Assembly: GCA_029339505.1 (NCBI GenBank)
Contig: JAQISU010000057.1
Coordinates: 6,903,501 to 6,967,500 of the forward strand
DNA: 64,000 nt
Direction of reading: 5' to 3'
DNA from: Unio delphinus
Lineage: Eukaryota; Mollusca; Bivalvia; Unionida; Unionidae
Position numbers and translations under genes: made by a program. Below, one piece after another: positions 44,086 through 56,080 of this stretch. The notes below the pieces were generated by a model. The model did no database searches. It saw only the letters and a program-made list of their open reading frames with translations, and had not been told where the DNA came from. Position 1 is the first letter of the stretch. Each line of letters opens with the position of its first letter.

Positions 44086-45204
44086 CAATGGCTCACAACG
44101 GTCAGGGGTTATCCGCCGTCACAATTTGTAATTCATAGGGGTCTACTGCATACATGCTCCTGGTGCTCACATATCTTGTCAGCGGCCCTACATGAGAGTG
44201 TAGAGAATTTAGATACAACGTTTCCAACAATACGGAGATCAGTCGTTGTATGTGTGGGGTCATACCATAATTATATAGGCGCCGTAGATTTGCATGGAAA
44301 TGCCACTTTGCGGGTCAAATCGTAGTTATATAGTTTCCATAGCTTTAACATGGGAATGGCATTATGGGGTTGAAGTTGTTTATGCGTCCTAACGGGAACG
44401 GTAATGGTAAGGATTTTAAGTTATATATTGTTGTTATCAACATAGACATCGCCTAACAAACACAAAATAGACAAAGCCAAAACCCAAATGGTAATTAATG
44501 AGCAGTATTTCTCTTTTAGAGATGTCGGTGTCCCGGAAAAGGGACATTTTATTTCTTTTATTTATTCTTTATCCCTGACCACAATTTCTTCCATGATGAC
44601 TTCGTGGAGACTATCGGTTCTTCTGTCCCCTCAGTAACGATCTAATTTGGATGGCCCAAGTTTTAAATTTGTTCCTGGACCTTCGTACAGTCGTCATTGC
44701 GATGTTGAAAGTTGATCTCTTTCTTATGTCGCGCCTCAAGTACTTTATTCACTCCTTCCAGGTGGCCTTAATCTCCTCTGCTCCCTCCGCTATCAGTTCT
44801 TCAACAAAACTCTTTGCTGATTGAAGCGCATCCACTTCCATGTGAACACGACTTTGGGTGAACTATTGAGCCTATATTTTTTCTAGCTTCTCCAACACCA
44901 CCATCAGATTCATTGCTTCCTTTAACTTTTCTACATTACGGTGTTTTTTCAACTTTCGTAATTCTTCTTGGTTGAGGACGAATGGTACAGCTATCTGTCT
45001 CTCTGTTTTGGAGTTAAATCGCGTGCGGAAATTAGGCCATGCGCGACTGGGAAGTGTACACAATGCATAATACTTAATTTGTCCTCAATGCTACACGGTT
45101 ATAGCGGCAATCAACAATTTAATGTATGTGCCGTATACGTTTAAAATTGCATTTGAATATTCAACTCGCAATCAGTAGGACCACCAGAAATGCGCACATA
45201 AACA
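44086..45204. other. Unannotated spacer
   Basis: No recognisable gene. A 63-aa frame at 44872-45063 (minus) is rich in Glu/Lys and could be a short coiled coil or chance. Confidence 0.4.
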
Positions 45205-46765
45205 GTTAATTTGATCAACGATCAGAATATCAACGTCTTATCCCTGAGAAAAAAAACATGGCTAAAAACATCAGGCGATGAGCCCAAGTGCACGGATCTA
45301 ACACCCGCCGACTATTCAATCAAGTCGTTCCACTGCCACTCTCACAAAGGTGGAAATGCTGGCTGTCATCACAAAGAATTCCATGACAAATTGTCTTAAA
45401 CACAACACAACCTTCAGTTTCTGCCACACATAGTTGGAACTAGTCCAAACAACACTCATGCTGCAACAAAGGTTAATTAATTTTTTTCTGCCTCTATCTC
45501 CCTACTCCTAGTAGAAAACACAAGCTGACTGAATATCTCTTTTTGAAGCACTTTCCGAATCGCCTGGCGTATGGAAATTTGATAGATGGCAACCTGATTA
45601 TTCTTGGAAATTTCAACTTTCACTTTGATTGTCCTGGAAACCTATACACATAAAAACTCCTAAATTTAATTCATGTTTTCAACAGTCATTTAACCACCCC
45701 AACTATAAACGTGGTCATATTTTAGACTGGATTCTTCATAGACCTGATGATAATATTCAATGGTCCACTCTTTGTGTCCCTCGAACTTGCGTCAGATCGC
45801 CTCTGCATTATATGCCATCTGGACATATCAGTCCCTAACCCTCCACCTTTATTTGCTACTAAGTGAAACCTCTGTATGATAAATAGAACCAAACTAATGC
45901 ATGGCATCCAAGCAAAACTAACAACTCCAACAGCAGAATAACTCGATAACTGCCTGCGTTCATTGCTTCAAAAACATGCCCCAGCCACCAAGCGCAGAGT
46001 ATCAATTCAAAAGTCTTCTGCGTGGTATAGTGGTGTCAGTGACTAGCTTCACACTGCTAAAAGAGACCGCCGTAACGCTGAGAGGCTTTGGATTTCCACC
46101 AGACTCACTATTCATAAACATGTCTATGAAGCCGCTAAGAAGAATATCAAAAAACATAGCCCATGTATCAAAATTATCCAACCACAGTACTAAGATCACT
46201 GAGAGTTCCAGCTGCAAAGAGCTCTTCGAGATTACTACCAAACTAATGTCAAAGAGCCACTTTCAAGTGCATTCTCTCAGTAGACCTTCCGGACCTATTT
46301 GCAAATGTATTCCGTGACAAGGTACAAAAAAACCCATTAGAGATAAGGTTGACAACACAATTTCAATTGACCTGTCGTCACCATACAGTTGCGATACAGA
46401 ATATCAGCGACAACCGTTAGCAGCATTTGAACCTGCCTATATGGATTTAGTACGGACAATCGTAATGAAGAGTGCACCAAAGTCATGCAAACTAGATCCA
46501 ATTCCATCATCACTGCTACTTGAGTGCTTGGATCCAATATTGTCTTCACTAACTGATATTACTAATACCTCTCTCTCATCCGGGAAATTCCCATCATTTT
46601 TCAAACCTGCCACTGTAAAGCCTCTGCTAAAGAAATCAACACTAGGCGATAACGATTTAAAAAACTACCGCCCAGATTTTAATCTCACTTTCATATAAAA
46701 AATCTTAGAAAGTTGTTCTAACCCAACTTGTATCTCATCTGAGTTCAAACAGTGTTTATACGCAT
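45205..46765 (+). mobile_element. LINE fragment: endonuclease and start of RT (L2/CR1-type), decayed
   Basis: Plus-strand pieces in order. An endonuclease segment at 45211-45399 has GDEPKCTDLTPADY. ILGNFNFHFDCPGNP at about 45600-45650 is the GDFN motif with Asp changed to Asn. Then KRGHILDWILHRPDDN (45710-45760), and an RT N-terminus at 46441-46698 with KSCKLDPIPSSLLLECLDPI, TVKPLLKKSTL and LKNYRP. Between these lie several stops and frame changes. Similarity ends near 46,765, before the catalytic RT core. These enzymes nick DNA and prime reverse transcription at the nick. This copy cannot. Confidence 0.82.
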
Positions 46766-46997
46766 GCGTATAATGAATTGGTTTGCACGTCTATACATAC
46801 CAATATTTCTGTGTTACGCATGCGTATAATGATTTTCAAAGATTTTTTTTGTGTAAATTTCACCAAGCAAATTTAAATTATATTTGCTAGTAAAATTACT
46901 AAAACAATTGTTGTTTCCATAACAGATATTTTAAGGATAGTGTAGCAATTTTACCCTGCATCGTAAGCAGGCCGTTTTGATAGGTATCCTCGTGTGG

Positions 46998-47200
46998 AAC
47001 ACAATTAATTTGACTATATATTCTCTATAGACCATTCTTAGAATATATAAGAATGGTCTATACTTGTTTCTCAGTACTGAACTTTCCACAGTGTGACCAT
47101 CAATAAAAACCGTATATTAATCGAAAATACTTCAAAGATGACTTTACGGTCGGGCAAGTTCTTGCTATAGGTTCACCAGCATTTTTTGAGAGGCTGAGAG
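46998..47200 (-). repeat. Diverged inverted copy of the array's 458-bp subrepeat (partial)
   Basis: Reverse complement of the right-hand part of the array subrepeat. Shared blocks include cacaattaatt, actatat-ttctcta, tttctcagtactga, tttccacagtgtgac, aaagatgactt-acggt and gcatttttttgag. It starts at the subrepeat's inverted-repeat edge and carries an extra 37-bp block containing a perfect hairpin. The other end of the subrepeat is missing. This shows that the subrepeat exists outside the array and has a discrete end. Confidence 0.8.
47026..47062. repeat. Perfect 15-bp hairpin within the diverged subrepeat
   Basis: tatagaccattctta (47026-47040), 7-nt loop, then its exact reverse complement (47048-47062). 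It is absent from the array copies of the subrepeat. Confidence 0.95.
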
Positions 47201-48879
47201 CGATCACGAGCCCTGGGGTAAGAAACACCCAGGCCGCTCCTAGTTTATGTTTAAGCAAAATGTTTCTTTTATCAAATTAAAAAGTGTTGTTCGGTACGGG
47301 CTCCCTTACGGGCCAGGGTCTCAGGGATATATCTCACAAGGACAAAAAAAATCCTTATATTTAATCTGTAAATGCAAATATATAAAATAAACAATTCTAC
47401 AGTAATACTATCTTGTCAAGCCAATATCAGTATTGTTTTTTTTTTGGCCCCGGTCGTGGAATAATAACAAGTGTAAGGACCCTCGGATCGCTGTTTACTC
47501 AAAAGTATATATAAAATTATTTACACACTATATATTGCATATCATAAATATGATTTATAATTCATCAGATTTACTTTAGCTTTTACTGAGGTTTAAGGAA
47601 TGCGAACAAAAGACTACAAAAGATCGGGAGGTTGTATACCATAAAGAATAATATGTTATAATAAGATGTTAGACATGTATAAAATTTTCTTCTATTGAAG
47701 TTGTGAACAATGGCCATAATTAACAAAGAGCGATTTGTTTCTTTTTATTTCTGTTATTGAAAAACGACTTGATGTGGCCCAACCTATTCACATAATTATT
47801 TCCTTTACTTAATTCATAAGTGGCATTGAAACAAACCGTTAATATAAAGTTATATGTTTTTAAATAATTGGAATAGTCGTAATGAATAAATGCAATCACA
47901 TTGAATAATGTCATTAAAGCTTCAGAAAAACCTGAGGTTTTATGCATTGCTGAACTGTATACAATCGTTTATACGGGAGATGGTCGACCCTATCTCTTAG
48001 TCGTTTATCGACAAAATAGATAACATGCTCTTTTGCCTTTAGTTCGTCATGTTCAACATGCCGTCATCATGCGTATGGTACGTACAGGTCCAAGTTTTGT
48101 CGACTCTAAGTTGACACTTTCACGAACTGCCTTCCTTGATTGGGGCCAGTCTCTCCTGGCGCATCAAAAACGCATAACGATTTACTGCGACCAAGATAAT
48201 GTAAATGTACTATTTTATGGCTCGGATGTAGTCATGTGATATTAGTAGCTATGTTCAATCAGAACTCTTGATGCAGCCAGCTGCATTGCTGTTCTCGTTT
48301 TCTGTCCCGGTGAATTTTGCTTTGCACAAAATCCATGTCTCTAGTACAGCAACGAGACAGCTTGTCTAAAATTTGACTAAGTAATAACCTTTTCTGATCT
48401 TTTCTACAGGTTTTCTGATACCAATATGTCTTCCTCTGTGTACAATATGTAGACCACCAGTTTGCTTTTTTTTCTTGGAACAATAACATGATTTTAATTT
48501 TATTCTCTTCTTTAGACTCTTACTTGTGACAGAGTATGGCAATCTTTATCTCTATAATTGACCCGAGAGACTCTTGATCATCATGTAATATATTTTGACT
48601 TCTTTCCACGGTGGTTGGTACTCTCTTTCAACCTAGTCTTGAACAATTGCGACATCATCGTCAGATTGTTTAGTTTCGGCGATTTCGTTGCTCCTACAGT
48701 TGTGTTGTAGTTCCAGACATATCAATCGGAACATTTCGTTCTTTGTACTTCGTAGGATTGGCATAACCAACCTTCTGTCTCTTCGTTCTCAGATGATGTT
48801 CGTACTTGTAAACCGCACCGTTTATATGTTTTAAGAAAAACACAGGATTTTAGCGTTGTGATGCGATCGTCATGACAAT
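47201..48879. other. Unannotated spacer
   Basis: No recognised gene. Frames at 47720-47947 and 48259-48489 (minus) have no domain I can name; the latter lies downstream of the gypsy pol relic and may be its unrecognisable continuation. Confidence 0.4.
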
Positions 48880-49890
48880 GATGATCTCAAACTGATACAA
48901 GGACTGGAGATCTTGCAAGTTTTCTTCTATATTAGTGAAGAAAAAATACCTTCCATTGCAGGTAATGCTTAAGATAATTCAGAAATAATATTCGACAACA
49001 TCTTTTTGTGACGCAGCATCTTTTTTTTTAGCTTTAGTTACACCAATAGGCAAGCGTAACTCATAACCCTCTCGCATGTTTTTTTTCTTTCTTCTTCTTC
49101 TCGAAAGGCCCGAAGTCCAATATCCCTCACGTTAGTGTCAATAATGATGGGCATTCCATAGTTCCAAGGCGTTCCAAGGTTGGAAAACGCTAAGACAAGG
49201 CAACGTTATTCGCCTCGAAGGAAGACTGAAAATGTTAAGCCAGATAGAAATTTTTATCTTTTTTATCAGTCAGTGTAGGATGTCGGCAATATCAGCAAAG
49301 TCCCTGACGAATCAACATTATTATTAGTGAAATCCTGCAATGTTCTCTCTGCGACGTCGGATTTCTCTAGTCGACGACGGCTGAAACTTCCCTTGATAGG
49401 CACACATCCCTTCTTTGACAAAATGTGTTCCAAATATTTGACATCTTGCGCAAGTAAGTGATATTTATTAACACTGAGATTTAAGCCAGCTTCCAGAATC
49501 CTGTAAAACAAACTAGTCGAGGCGATCCACTTCCTTTTAGAAGGTGCTTCCAAAGATTACTATGTCGTTGAGATACAAAAGCATCTCTGCCATTAGATCC
49601 CCACCAAAGCTGCGTATTTCGGTCTTTGGGTTTTTACGGACACGTTACCTAGCCCAAACGGCATAACATTTAACTCGTATGAACCTTTCTAGTTGGGAAT
49701 CTTTATCCGATCCTCATATTCCATTTCTACCAACTCATTAAAGTCTAATGTCGAGAACTATGTCACTATTGGATGCTAGTTAAGAAACCCATCTATCTAT
49801 CTTAGGTACAGTGTATTTGTCTTTCATTGTTTTTGTTTCCAAAATATCGATGAATCATCCTTTTTATTCACTAAAACTACTGGCAACTTA
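48880..49890 (-). pseudogene. Ty3/gypsy-type pol relic (RT and part of RNase H)
   Basis: Minus-strand blocks from right to left. VVLVNKKDD lies near 49870. KDKYTVPKID follows, then LNVMPFGLG near 49660. LLYLNDIVIFGS at about 49590-49550 is the YxDD box with the first Asp changed to Asn. RILEAGLNLSVNKYHLLAQD then VKYLEHILSKKGCVP at 49510-49395 is the typical segment after the active site. Further down, NYLKHYLQWKVFF near 48950 resembles the RNase H region. Many stops and frameshifts are present. The order and motifs identify a Ty3/gypsy-type retroelement. The active-site change and breaks show it is dead. Confidence 0.75.
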
Positions 49891-50535
49891 CATGGCTGCA
49901 ATTTGATTTAATGGTCATTTTCTTCAACACGATGTTCACATATTTGTTAATCTCTTGCCTCGAATGAAGTTGAGCACTTTTGGAGAGCACTTTCAAGGGT
50001 CTTCTGCTACTCATTTCAATTTGGTTTCACATCTGTATATATTTATCACATGAAACAGATACATCAAGATTCGTCTGTGACCCGCAGAGCAACGTATCCA
50101 TCTCTCTCCTGTTCCTTGATGCCAGGACCGGATCTTTTAAAGATGAGATTGCTAAGCCATGTCTCCCTATTCTGATGGCAATGAATATCTGCAAGTCAAC
50201 GACCTATTGGACTACATCTAGACAAGCATTTCTTTCCCCAGCATAGTGTATGCTTATCTATAGTCTCATTCATTAATCATCTTGACAAATTCTTATCCTC
50301 AACTCTGACCAGTGACCATTAGATAATGATATCGTTATGTTGTCGTAGAGTCTGATAATGCACAGCCGTTCAATTTTCCAGCACTAATAAAGCAGCAGCT
50401 GGTCTGATTTTTTTTCTGTATTAATCATTTTGCGTATCACTGGAACCTTCACCGTTCCAGCGGCACTTATTCGAGTGCATCATATTTGTCCTTCAAAATG
50501 TACAAGGTAAGTTGATTGTACCAAGTGAAATTAAG
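49891..50535. other. Spacer upstream of the pol relic
   Basis: Minus-strand text contains faint RT-upstream-like sequence (EINKYVNIVLKKM, near 49930), so the pol relic may extend to about 50,000. Nothing else is recognised. The 88-aa plus-strand frame at 49980-50246 has no domain. Confidence 0.35.
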
Positions 50536-50605
50536 GGGCCCCGAGTGGCCGAGTGGTCTAAAGCGCTCTCCGCTACGGATCATTGCCATCTCACCCCTGT
50601 CTTAA
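50536..50605 (+). repeat. tRNA-Leu/Ser-like SINE head fragment
   Basis: gagtggccgagtggtctaaa followed by gcgctctccgct resembles the acceptor/D-arm of a class II tRNA and contains an A-box-like TGGCCGAGTGG. No anticodon arm or B box follows in register, so it is not a tRNA gene. It is probably the 5' part of a tRNA-derived SINE, possibly the family whose bodies occur at 41237 and 54764. Confidence 0.55.
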
Positions 50606-50869
50606 ATTTTCACAAGCTTGCTATTTTCACTTCTTTCTATATTGCTGCTTATTCGAGCCTAAGCACGTAACAGCACGGGAAGGTGGGTTAAAAAGAACAT
50701 ACATCAAAGGGTAGGAGAATGGGGTCGATATTTAGGTAATTTTTTGCGTAAGTACTAAATGGACTAAATGGCCCCATACCTGATTAAAATTTCAATGTTG
50801 TTTAGCCTTGGACAGTTATTAGGGTTAGGCTTTTTGTTAATCTTATAATTTTACGTCATATAGAATTAA

Positions 50870-51346
50870 GGAATTAATTTTGTTCCCCAAATTTGCATTA
50901 CAATCTGTGTTTTTTGCTCTTGTAGCCTCTCTTGTGTTAACTTTTGTTGTTTTAGTGGGGTTTTTTTTGTTGCTTTTGTTATTGACGTATTGGTTTCCAT
51001 GTACTCTATTTGTGTCTTGATTTGTCGAGCATTACGATGGTGTGTGTCCTGTTTTCCCACATCTACTGCATTTTCGATTGTATATGCACCCTTTGTACCA
51101 GTTATGTGCTAGAAATCCAAACATATAAAAGGCCTTCTTTATCTCTTTCAGTTTTGTCTTATCTGTTTCTAGTATCCGTGTCCCGTTGTAGGTTGTTGTA
51201 TTGGGAATCGTCGCTAGTCTATACGATATTACTTTAATTCCGACTTTCTCTTCAGATTTTTTAGCTATGGCCTTAATACGAATTTCCAACGGGATGTCCG
51301 AGACGTGTAGGTTCCCGGTTTGTTTCTTTATTTTCCTAAGTGTCAC
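50870..51346 (-). pseudogene. Zinc-knuckle gag/ORF1-like fragment
   Basis: A 104-aa frame (51346-51032) ends in KCSRCGKTGHTPS, then a stop, then C. Read through the stop, this is a perfect C-X2-C-X4-H-X4-C zinc knuckle. The preceding GFLAHNWYKG and NTTTYNGTRILE resemble the region before the knuckle in retroelement ORF1/gag proteins. A basic, Lys/Thr/Gln-rich tail continues in the next frame (51060-50866). It could be the ORF1 of a LINE or the gag partner of the neighbouring pol relic; order and strand fit the latter. Confidence 0.6.
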
Positions 51347-51870
51347 AGAATTAGGCGAAAATTGAATTTATTTCTTCTTGAATTACAAACTAATTTCACC
51401 ATTTTTTTTGTTTCGTCGTACATGCGTTACCTGGGGTGAATAAGTGGTTTTTCCCAAGGTAAGCGGCGTGTAACGATTTGCATGTGCCTGACTTCGTATC
51501 ACTTGAAGTCAGGAACATTAGAATCACGGGGCGCACAGTAATTTTGCCGTGAATTCTGCTCACCTATTTGAGGATATATAAGGCAGAATATTTCTGATAA
51601 TATTACGGGACCAAACGTATCTTATCACAGGAAAGATAGCTCGTCATTCTTTCTCCAGCCAAAGGGGTGAGTGTTAAATTTTTATTTCGTTTTTTTTGTG
51701 AATTTTATTCAGTTTATCATTTCATGTAATGATGCCTTTATTACAATGCAGATTTAAAACGTGGATTATTTGGAATTACGAGTCACTATTAGACTTTAAA
51801 TGCAATAGTGTAATCTAAGTTGTAGATTGTTTTAGAAAAAATTATTATTAGTTTGGTCTCTTTATTGTAG
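51347..51870. other. Possible promoter region with TATA-like box
   Basis: No ORF. tatataagg at 51575-51583 follows GC-richer sequence and precedes the 22-bp minisatellite. It could be an old LTR promoter. No paired repeat was found to prove it. Confidence 0.3.
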
Positions 51871-52010
51871 CTGATATTGTAGCGGAGCATCTCTGATATT
51901 GTAGCGGAACGTCTCTGATATTGTAGCAGAGCATCTCTGATATTGTAGCTGAACGTCTCTGAATTGTAGCTGAACGTCTCTGAATGTCTCTGAATTGTAG
52001 CTGAATGTGA
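51871..52010. repeat. 22-bp minisatellite
   Basis: Copies of ctgatattgtagcggagcatct, with alternating cggagcat and cggaacgt variants. The first four are full length; the last are shortened (ctgaattgtagctgaacgtct, ctgaatgtct). Confidence 0.9.
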
Positions 52011-52236
52011 TTGATTGTGCCGTGATTGTGCTGTTTAATTGTGCGATCGAATTGAGGTATCTGACTGTCTGTCCGTCTACATCTGTTGTGATGTGTAAAT
52101 ATCCGGAAATCTAGAAGTCTGAGTGTCGGAGCTGTCTAGAGGTGTAAACATCCGGGGTGGCATCTATTCTAGGTATTTGGGACCGTTGGTTCTAGTAGAT
52201 GCTGTATGCTGTCTGTACGTATAACTGTGGTGGATC

Positions 52237-52348
52237 TGTTATGTAAGAGTTTCTTTTATGTAGTATGTTGTGATTAGCTTTACATAACCTTCTTCTCATT
52301 TCTTGCTATGAGAAGGAATTACTCGTAAGTTAGGAAGCGTCGATATCC

Positions 52349-52432
<84 letters not shown>

Positions 52433-53215
52433 AGAAGAAGAAATCAGGCTCTCTTAAACGCGTGCTGCCACGATGATAAGACAGCTACACTGAATGATAT
52501 TCGCCAGCCACCAGCTATATCTGAAATGATAGCCGCCGCCGCGATGATAAACAGCTGCACTACATCAGCTATATCTGTAATGAGAGACAAAACATCTATT
52601 TCTTTTGTCGGTACGGAACTGACCTGACCCTTAAATGCGTGGTCTTTTATATGCATCCTGTGTCAGGTTAACGTACCCCTGGACATAGATGTTTTATTCT
52701 CAACAAGTAAAGATCAGTTTTTCCTGGTCTAAACCGGCTTAATTTGACGTCATCTGACATAAGGTACAACTCAGATTTGTAGTTCGTTTGGCATTAGTTA
52801 CGTCCGAACATGATAATCCCTAAATATTCTAAATCAGGAACATGTTTAATATATTTAAGCCAGCAGCAATGTCCGTCAAACATTAGATACTGTCCAACAT
52901 TAGACAAGAACCATTCTGTATTTACGTCAGTACGGAAGCTTGTTCTGTGTTTTACCGATAAGACTTTTAGGGGTTGACTGACTTCAGTAAGATTTTTGCC
53001 AATGCCTGGTTTTACAAAATATACGTTTCACTGATAAGACTTAGAAGCTGACTGACTTTTGCTTTATAACCTATTTTCACACAATAGTGTATATTCCTAT
53101 AGCTAATGATTTAAGTTGCCAACGTTTTGCTATAAATGAATAAAACATTGCTTTAATAATACAATTTAAAGAAAATATCAATCTTATTAATTTTACTACA
53201 AATTCAATCCTAACA
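52237..53215 (-). repeat. LTR, left copy (979 bp)
   Basis: Longer than its partner. It holds a (GA)n run at about 52352-52428 and a partial internal duplication of its cgatgataa ... cagctatatctg segment (about 52470-52535) that the right LTR lacks. Confidence 0.88.
52352..52428. repeat. (GA)n microsatellite inside the left LTR
   Basis: About 38 GA dinucleotides. In the right LTR the matching place has only a short GA stretch, so this grew after or during insertion. It generates a spurious poly-Arg/Glu open frame. Confidence 0.95.
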
Positions 53216-53353
53216 ATACCCTTTGATTTATTTGAGCCGAGTCCTCGAGGCTCGAAAAGAAAAATAAATTTTATTCATCAAAACAAGATAAAAGGTGAAA
53301 GATCAAAAATACAATGATAAAAGAAAATTGCGAGACATTTCGCAAAGTTTAAA

Positions 53354-53585
53354 GATACAATGTAAACACTGCAAATTCATTGCAAAATACCAGGTAAAGT
53401 ACAAAAAATACAATGAGAAAGTACATTGCAAAATACTCAGTCAAATTCAAAAAGTACAGTACAATGTAAAATATGTGATAAAATTCCCAAAAAACACAAT
53501 GGAAGTGTATTGCACAATACTCAGTCAAATTCAATAAAAAGTACAATGCAAAAATCGTGATAAAATTTAACCAAAAACAATGGAA
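53354..53585. repeat. Imperfect repeats of a tacaatg-gaaaatac word in the LTR element interior
   Basis: Diverged copies of agtacaatgcaaaatact and ctcagtcaaattcaa recur about every 45-120 bp. No coding role is visible. Confidence 0.7.
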
Positions 53586-54758
53586 GAAAACTTAGCAACA
53601 TTGGATACCTTCATAAAATACAGTAACGTAACGTGGTACGACATTAGATAAAAATTAAAAGTTTACGTAGACTTAAACAGCTTTACAATATAAAATTCTA
53701 CAAAACCTACATAGAAACTAGTCTTGTCAAACGATTGTAACACAAAATAGTAGCATGCAGTTCTTGGTATCTTTATTTTTCTTTTTCTATTTTAGTTTAC
53801 TCTTTTTTTTATACTTTTTTTTCTTTTTATGACTTCTATTGTCTCTTCTTCTCTTTTAAATTTATTTGCATAACATCAGCAGAACATATGTATGGGTGAC
53901 TACGGTATTAGATTGGTTCAGCCAAGTGTAATGAAAGAATTCTTGTTCTTATAAATAATGCTAGTAAGCCGATATTGAGATGATCTTCCTAGTTCCACAA
54001 GAATTACCAGTATCTTTGAAGTAAGAATGGATGCAAAGACAATGGCGGACAATTTTAGTATTAATCAAGAGTTAGGAAACTGACAATTTAATGTTGTTCT
54101 AGCCTTAATAACCATGACGTATGTTCACTTGCAATCAACCTTGACCTGTGCTTGTATGAAATACGTATCGCCTTTGAATTAACCTAAGAACAATGAACAT
54201 ATCATTTAAGCGTTTTGGTACGGTATGGTCTAGTACATCTTTGAAATGTACGTGTTTATCAACGTTATCTATGACGATGGAAAGAGAATGGATTGCCATA
54301 TCGTTTTGAACTAATTTGACTCAGAAGCTGGCCGTATATAGACCAATAGCTGCTCATATCGTGAGAGCTATGCATTACGTTAACTCGGATTCGAGTAATC
54401 GCTAGGACACTTTGACTATTTTATATCATTTCAACATATATTTAAGTCAACATCAATGGATGTTGCAAAACCAGTGAAGGAAATCGCCTCTTCTAACTGG
54501 CTGATAGGTAGGCATTAAAACCGTTCCTATATGGCGAATTCACCAAGACACAGTACCATAAGGTACATAATTCATACAACGGTATGATAATTGTGAGAGA
54601 AAAACCTCTAAAACATTGTCGAACCATTTGGCTGACAAACAAAAAACATCTTAAGTCAAAAAGTTCGAGACGGCTAGGCGGAATTTACAATTCTCCCTCA
54701 GATAGGTAAATACGGTAATACTATGTTGAATGTGCTGTTAGCGTATCATGTATACGAT

Positions 54759-54763
<5 letters not shown>

Positions 54764-54794
<31 letters not shown>

Positions 54795-54922
54795 GTTTAA
54801 CGCCATTTTTCAGCACAATATATAGGCTATACATGGCGGCCAGTATTAGTGGTGGAGGAAGAAACCAGAAAAACCCGGAAAGAACCACCGACCCACGAGA
54901 AGCTACTGGCAAGCTTTCTCAC
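54764..54922 (-). mobile_element. SINE, 5'-truncated, with poly(A) tail and 15-bp target duplication
   Basis: The reverse complement matches the body of the SINE at 41237 from about its gagaaagcttgcc onward and ends in an A tail (T run 54764-54790). Perfect 15-bp repeats tgtatacgatagttt flank it at 54749-54763 and 54923-54937. It is inserted inside the LTR element, so it is the younger insertion. Confidence 0.88.
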
Positions 54923-56080
54923 TGTATACGATAGTTTCAGATTTCAGTACGAACAGAGTTTTTGATAGCGTAGGCAAAGGATACAAGAAACGTCAGTTGT
55001 TTCATTCAAGCTCTAGGCAGAACATTATAACTGTGAGAAATTTTACTTGAGTAGATATAAGCAATAATTATGTTACTACATAAGAAATACAACAAAAATT
55101 AGATCAGTTCTTTAGGAATATCAATTAATGCATTAACCTTATAATATTTGTATCATAAGAACAAAATAAGATAGAGCAAAAAAACATACCTGTGTGAATT
55201 ACAACAGTCCAGACATATTCTTCCTATGAATGAATTGTATATGAAGAAAATAGTAAACAATACACGTATTGTCTGTAATAATGAAATAGTTCAAATTGTA
55301 AAAAGTTCAAGTCACTGTCACTGGAAAGAAAAATGTCTGCGGCTGTAGTTGACTCTGGGTCTGGCGGAGATGTTGCTGTTAGGTCAATGGAAATCTGGAT
55401 CTATGGCATAGGTGTATTTCAGTCTGGATTGCGGTAGCTTGATTTCAGCACTGGACTAGGTATATATACGTTCGACATGTGGGATGTTTCAAACGATACT
55501 GTGGGAAGAATACTCATCGGCGATGTATATGCATGTTATGATGGTAAATGTCTTAGTTGTACATGTTGTTATTCCCATGTGATGATATTGGCGCTGATGT
55601 CTTAGAACTGACCCTTCGTGTGGGCGAAAAAATACGAAAATCACAGAAGAGTTGTTCTGTCATTCCTGAGTTCACGTAGTGTAGCTGACGGCGTAATGTC
55701 TCATGATAGCAAAGATGTTGGTGCGAGTCTCTCCCATGGATTATAGTTAAACGTGTGACAGCTTTATTCATGATGTTGTCTTCTCCAACTTTTATGAGAA
55801 CTTTTGTTGGAATATCAACTCAGGAAGATAGGAAGAAGAGAAGAATGAGTTCCGGATAAAAAATGTCACATGATGGAGATGCTTTGGGGAAAGGTACGGA
55901 ATCGAGGCTGTAATGAGACTCTTGCTGTTACGGAAAACTTTATGAAGATGTTAGTCCACTAATGTCGTTTTATCCTTAGTCTCTTCTCCATTAATTTTAT
56001 GAAAACACTCCTTCAAAAGAAATAATCACTCCACTGGCTTTGCGAGAGGGTCCAGGGATCTGTAACATTCTCCATCCACT

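Noticed and set aside
44872..45063. 63-aa Lys/Glu-rich frame as a small gene
   Set aside because: No start context, family or neighbour supports it.
50536..50605. tRNA-Leu gene
   Set aside because: Only the A-box half is present; no anticodon arm, B box or closing acceptor stem.
51871..52010. CRISPR-like array of 22-bp repeats
   Set aside because: There are no spacers between repeats and the context is eukaryotic; it is a minisatellite.
52349..52627. Arg/Glu-repeat protein
   Set aside because: It is the translation of a (GA)n microsatellite inside an LTR.
53205..53215. LTR end (tgttaggattg in reverse) related to the subrepeat start tgttaggaattg
   Set aside because: The match is about 11 bases, with no similarity beyond it; likely coincidence.
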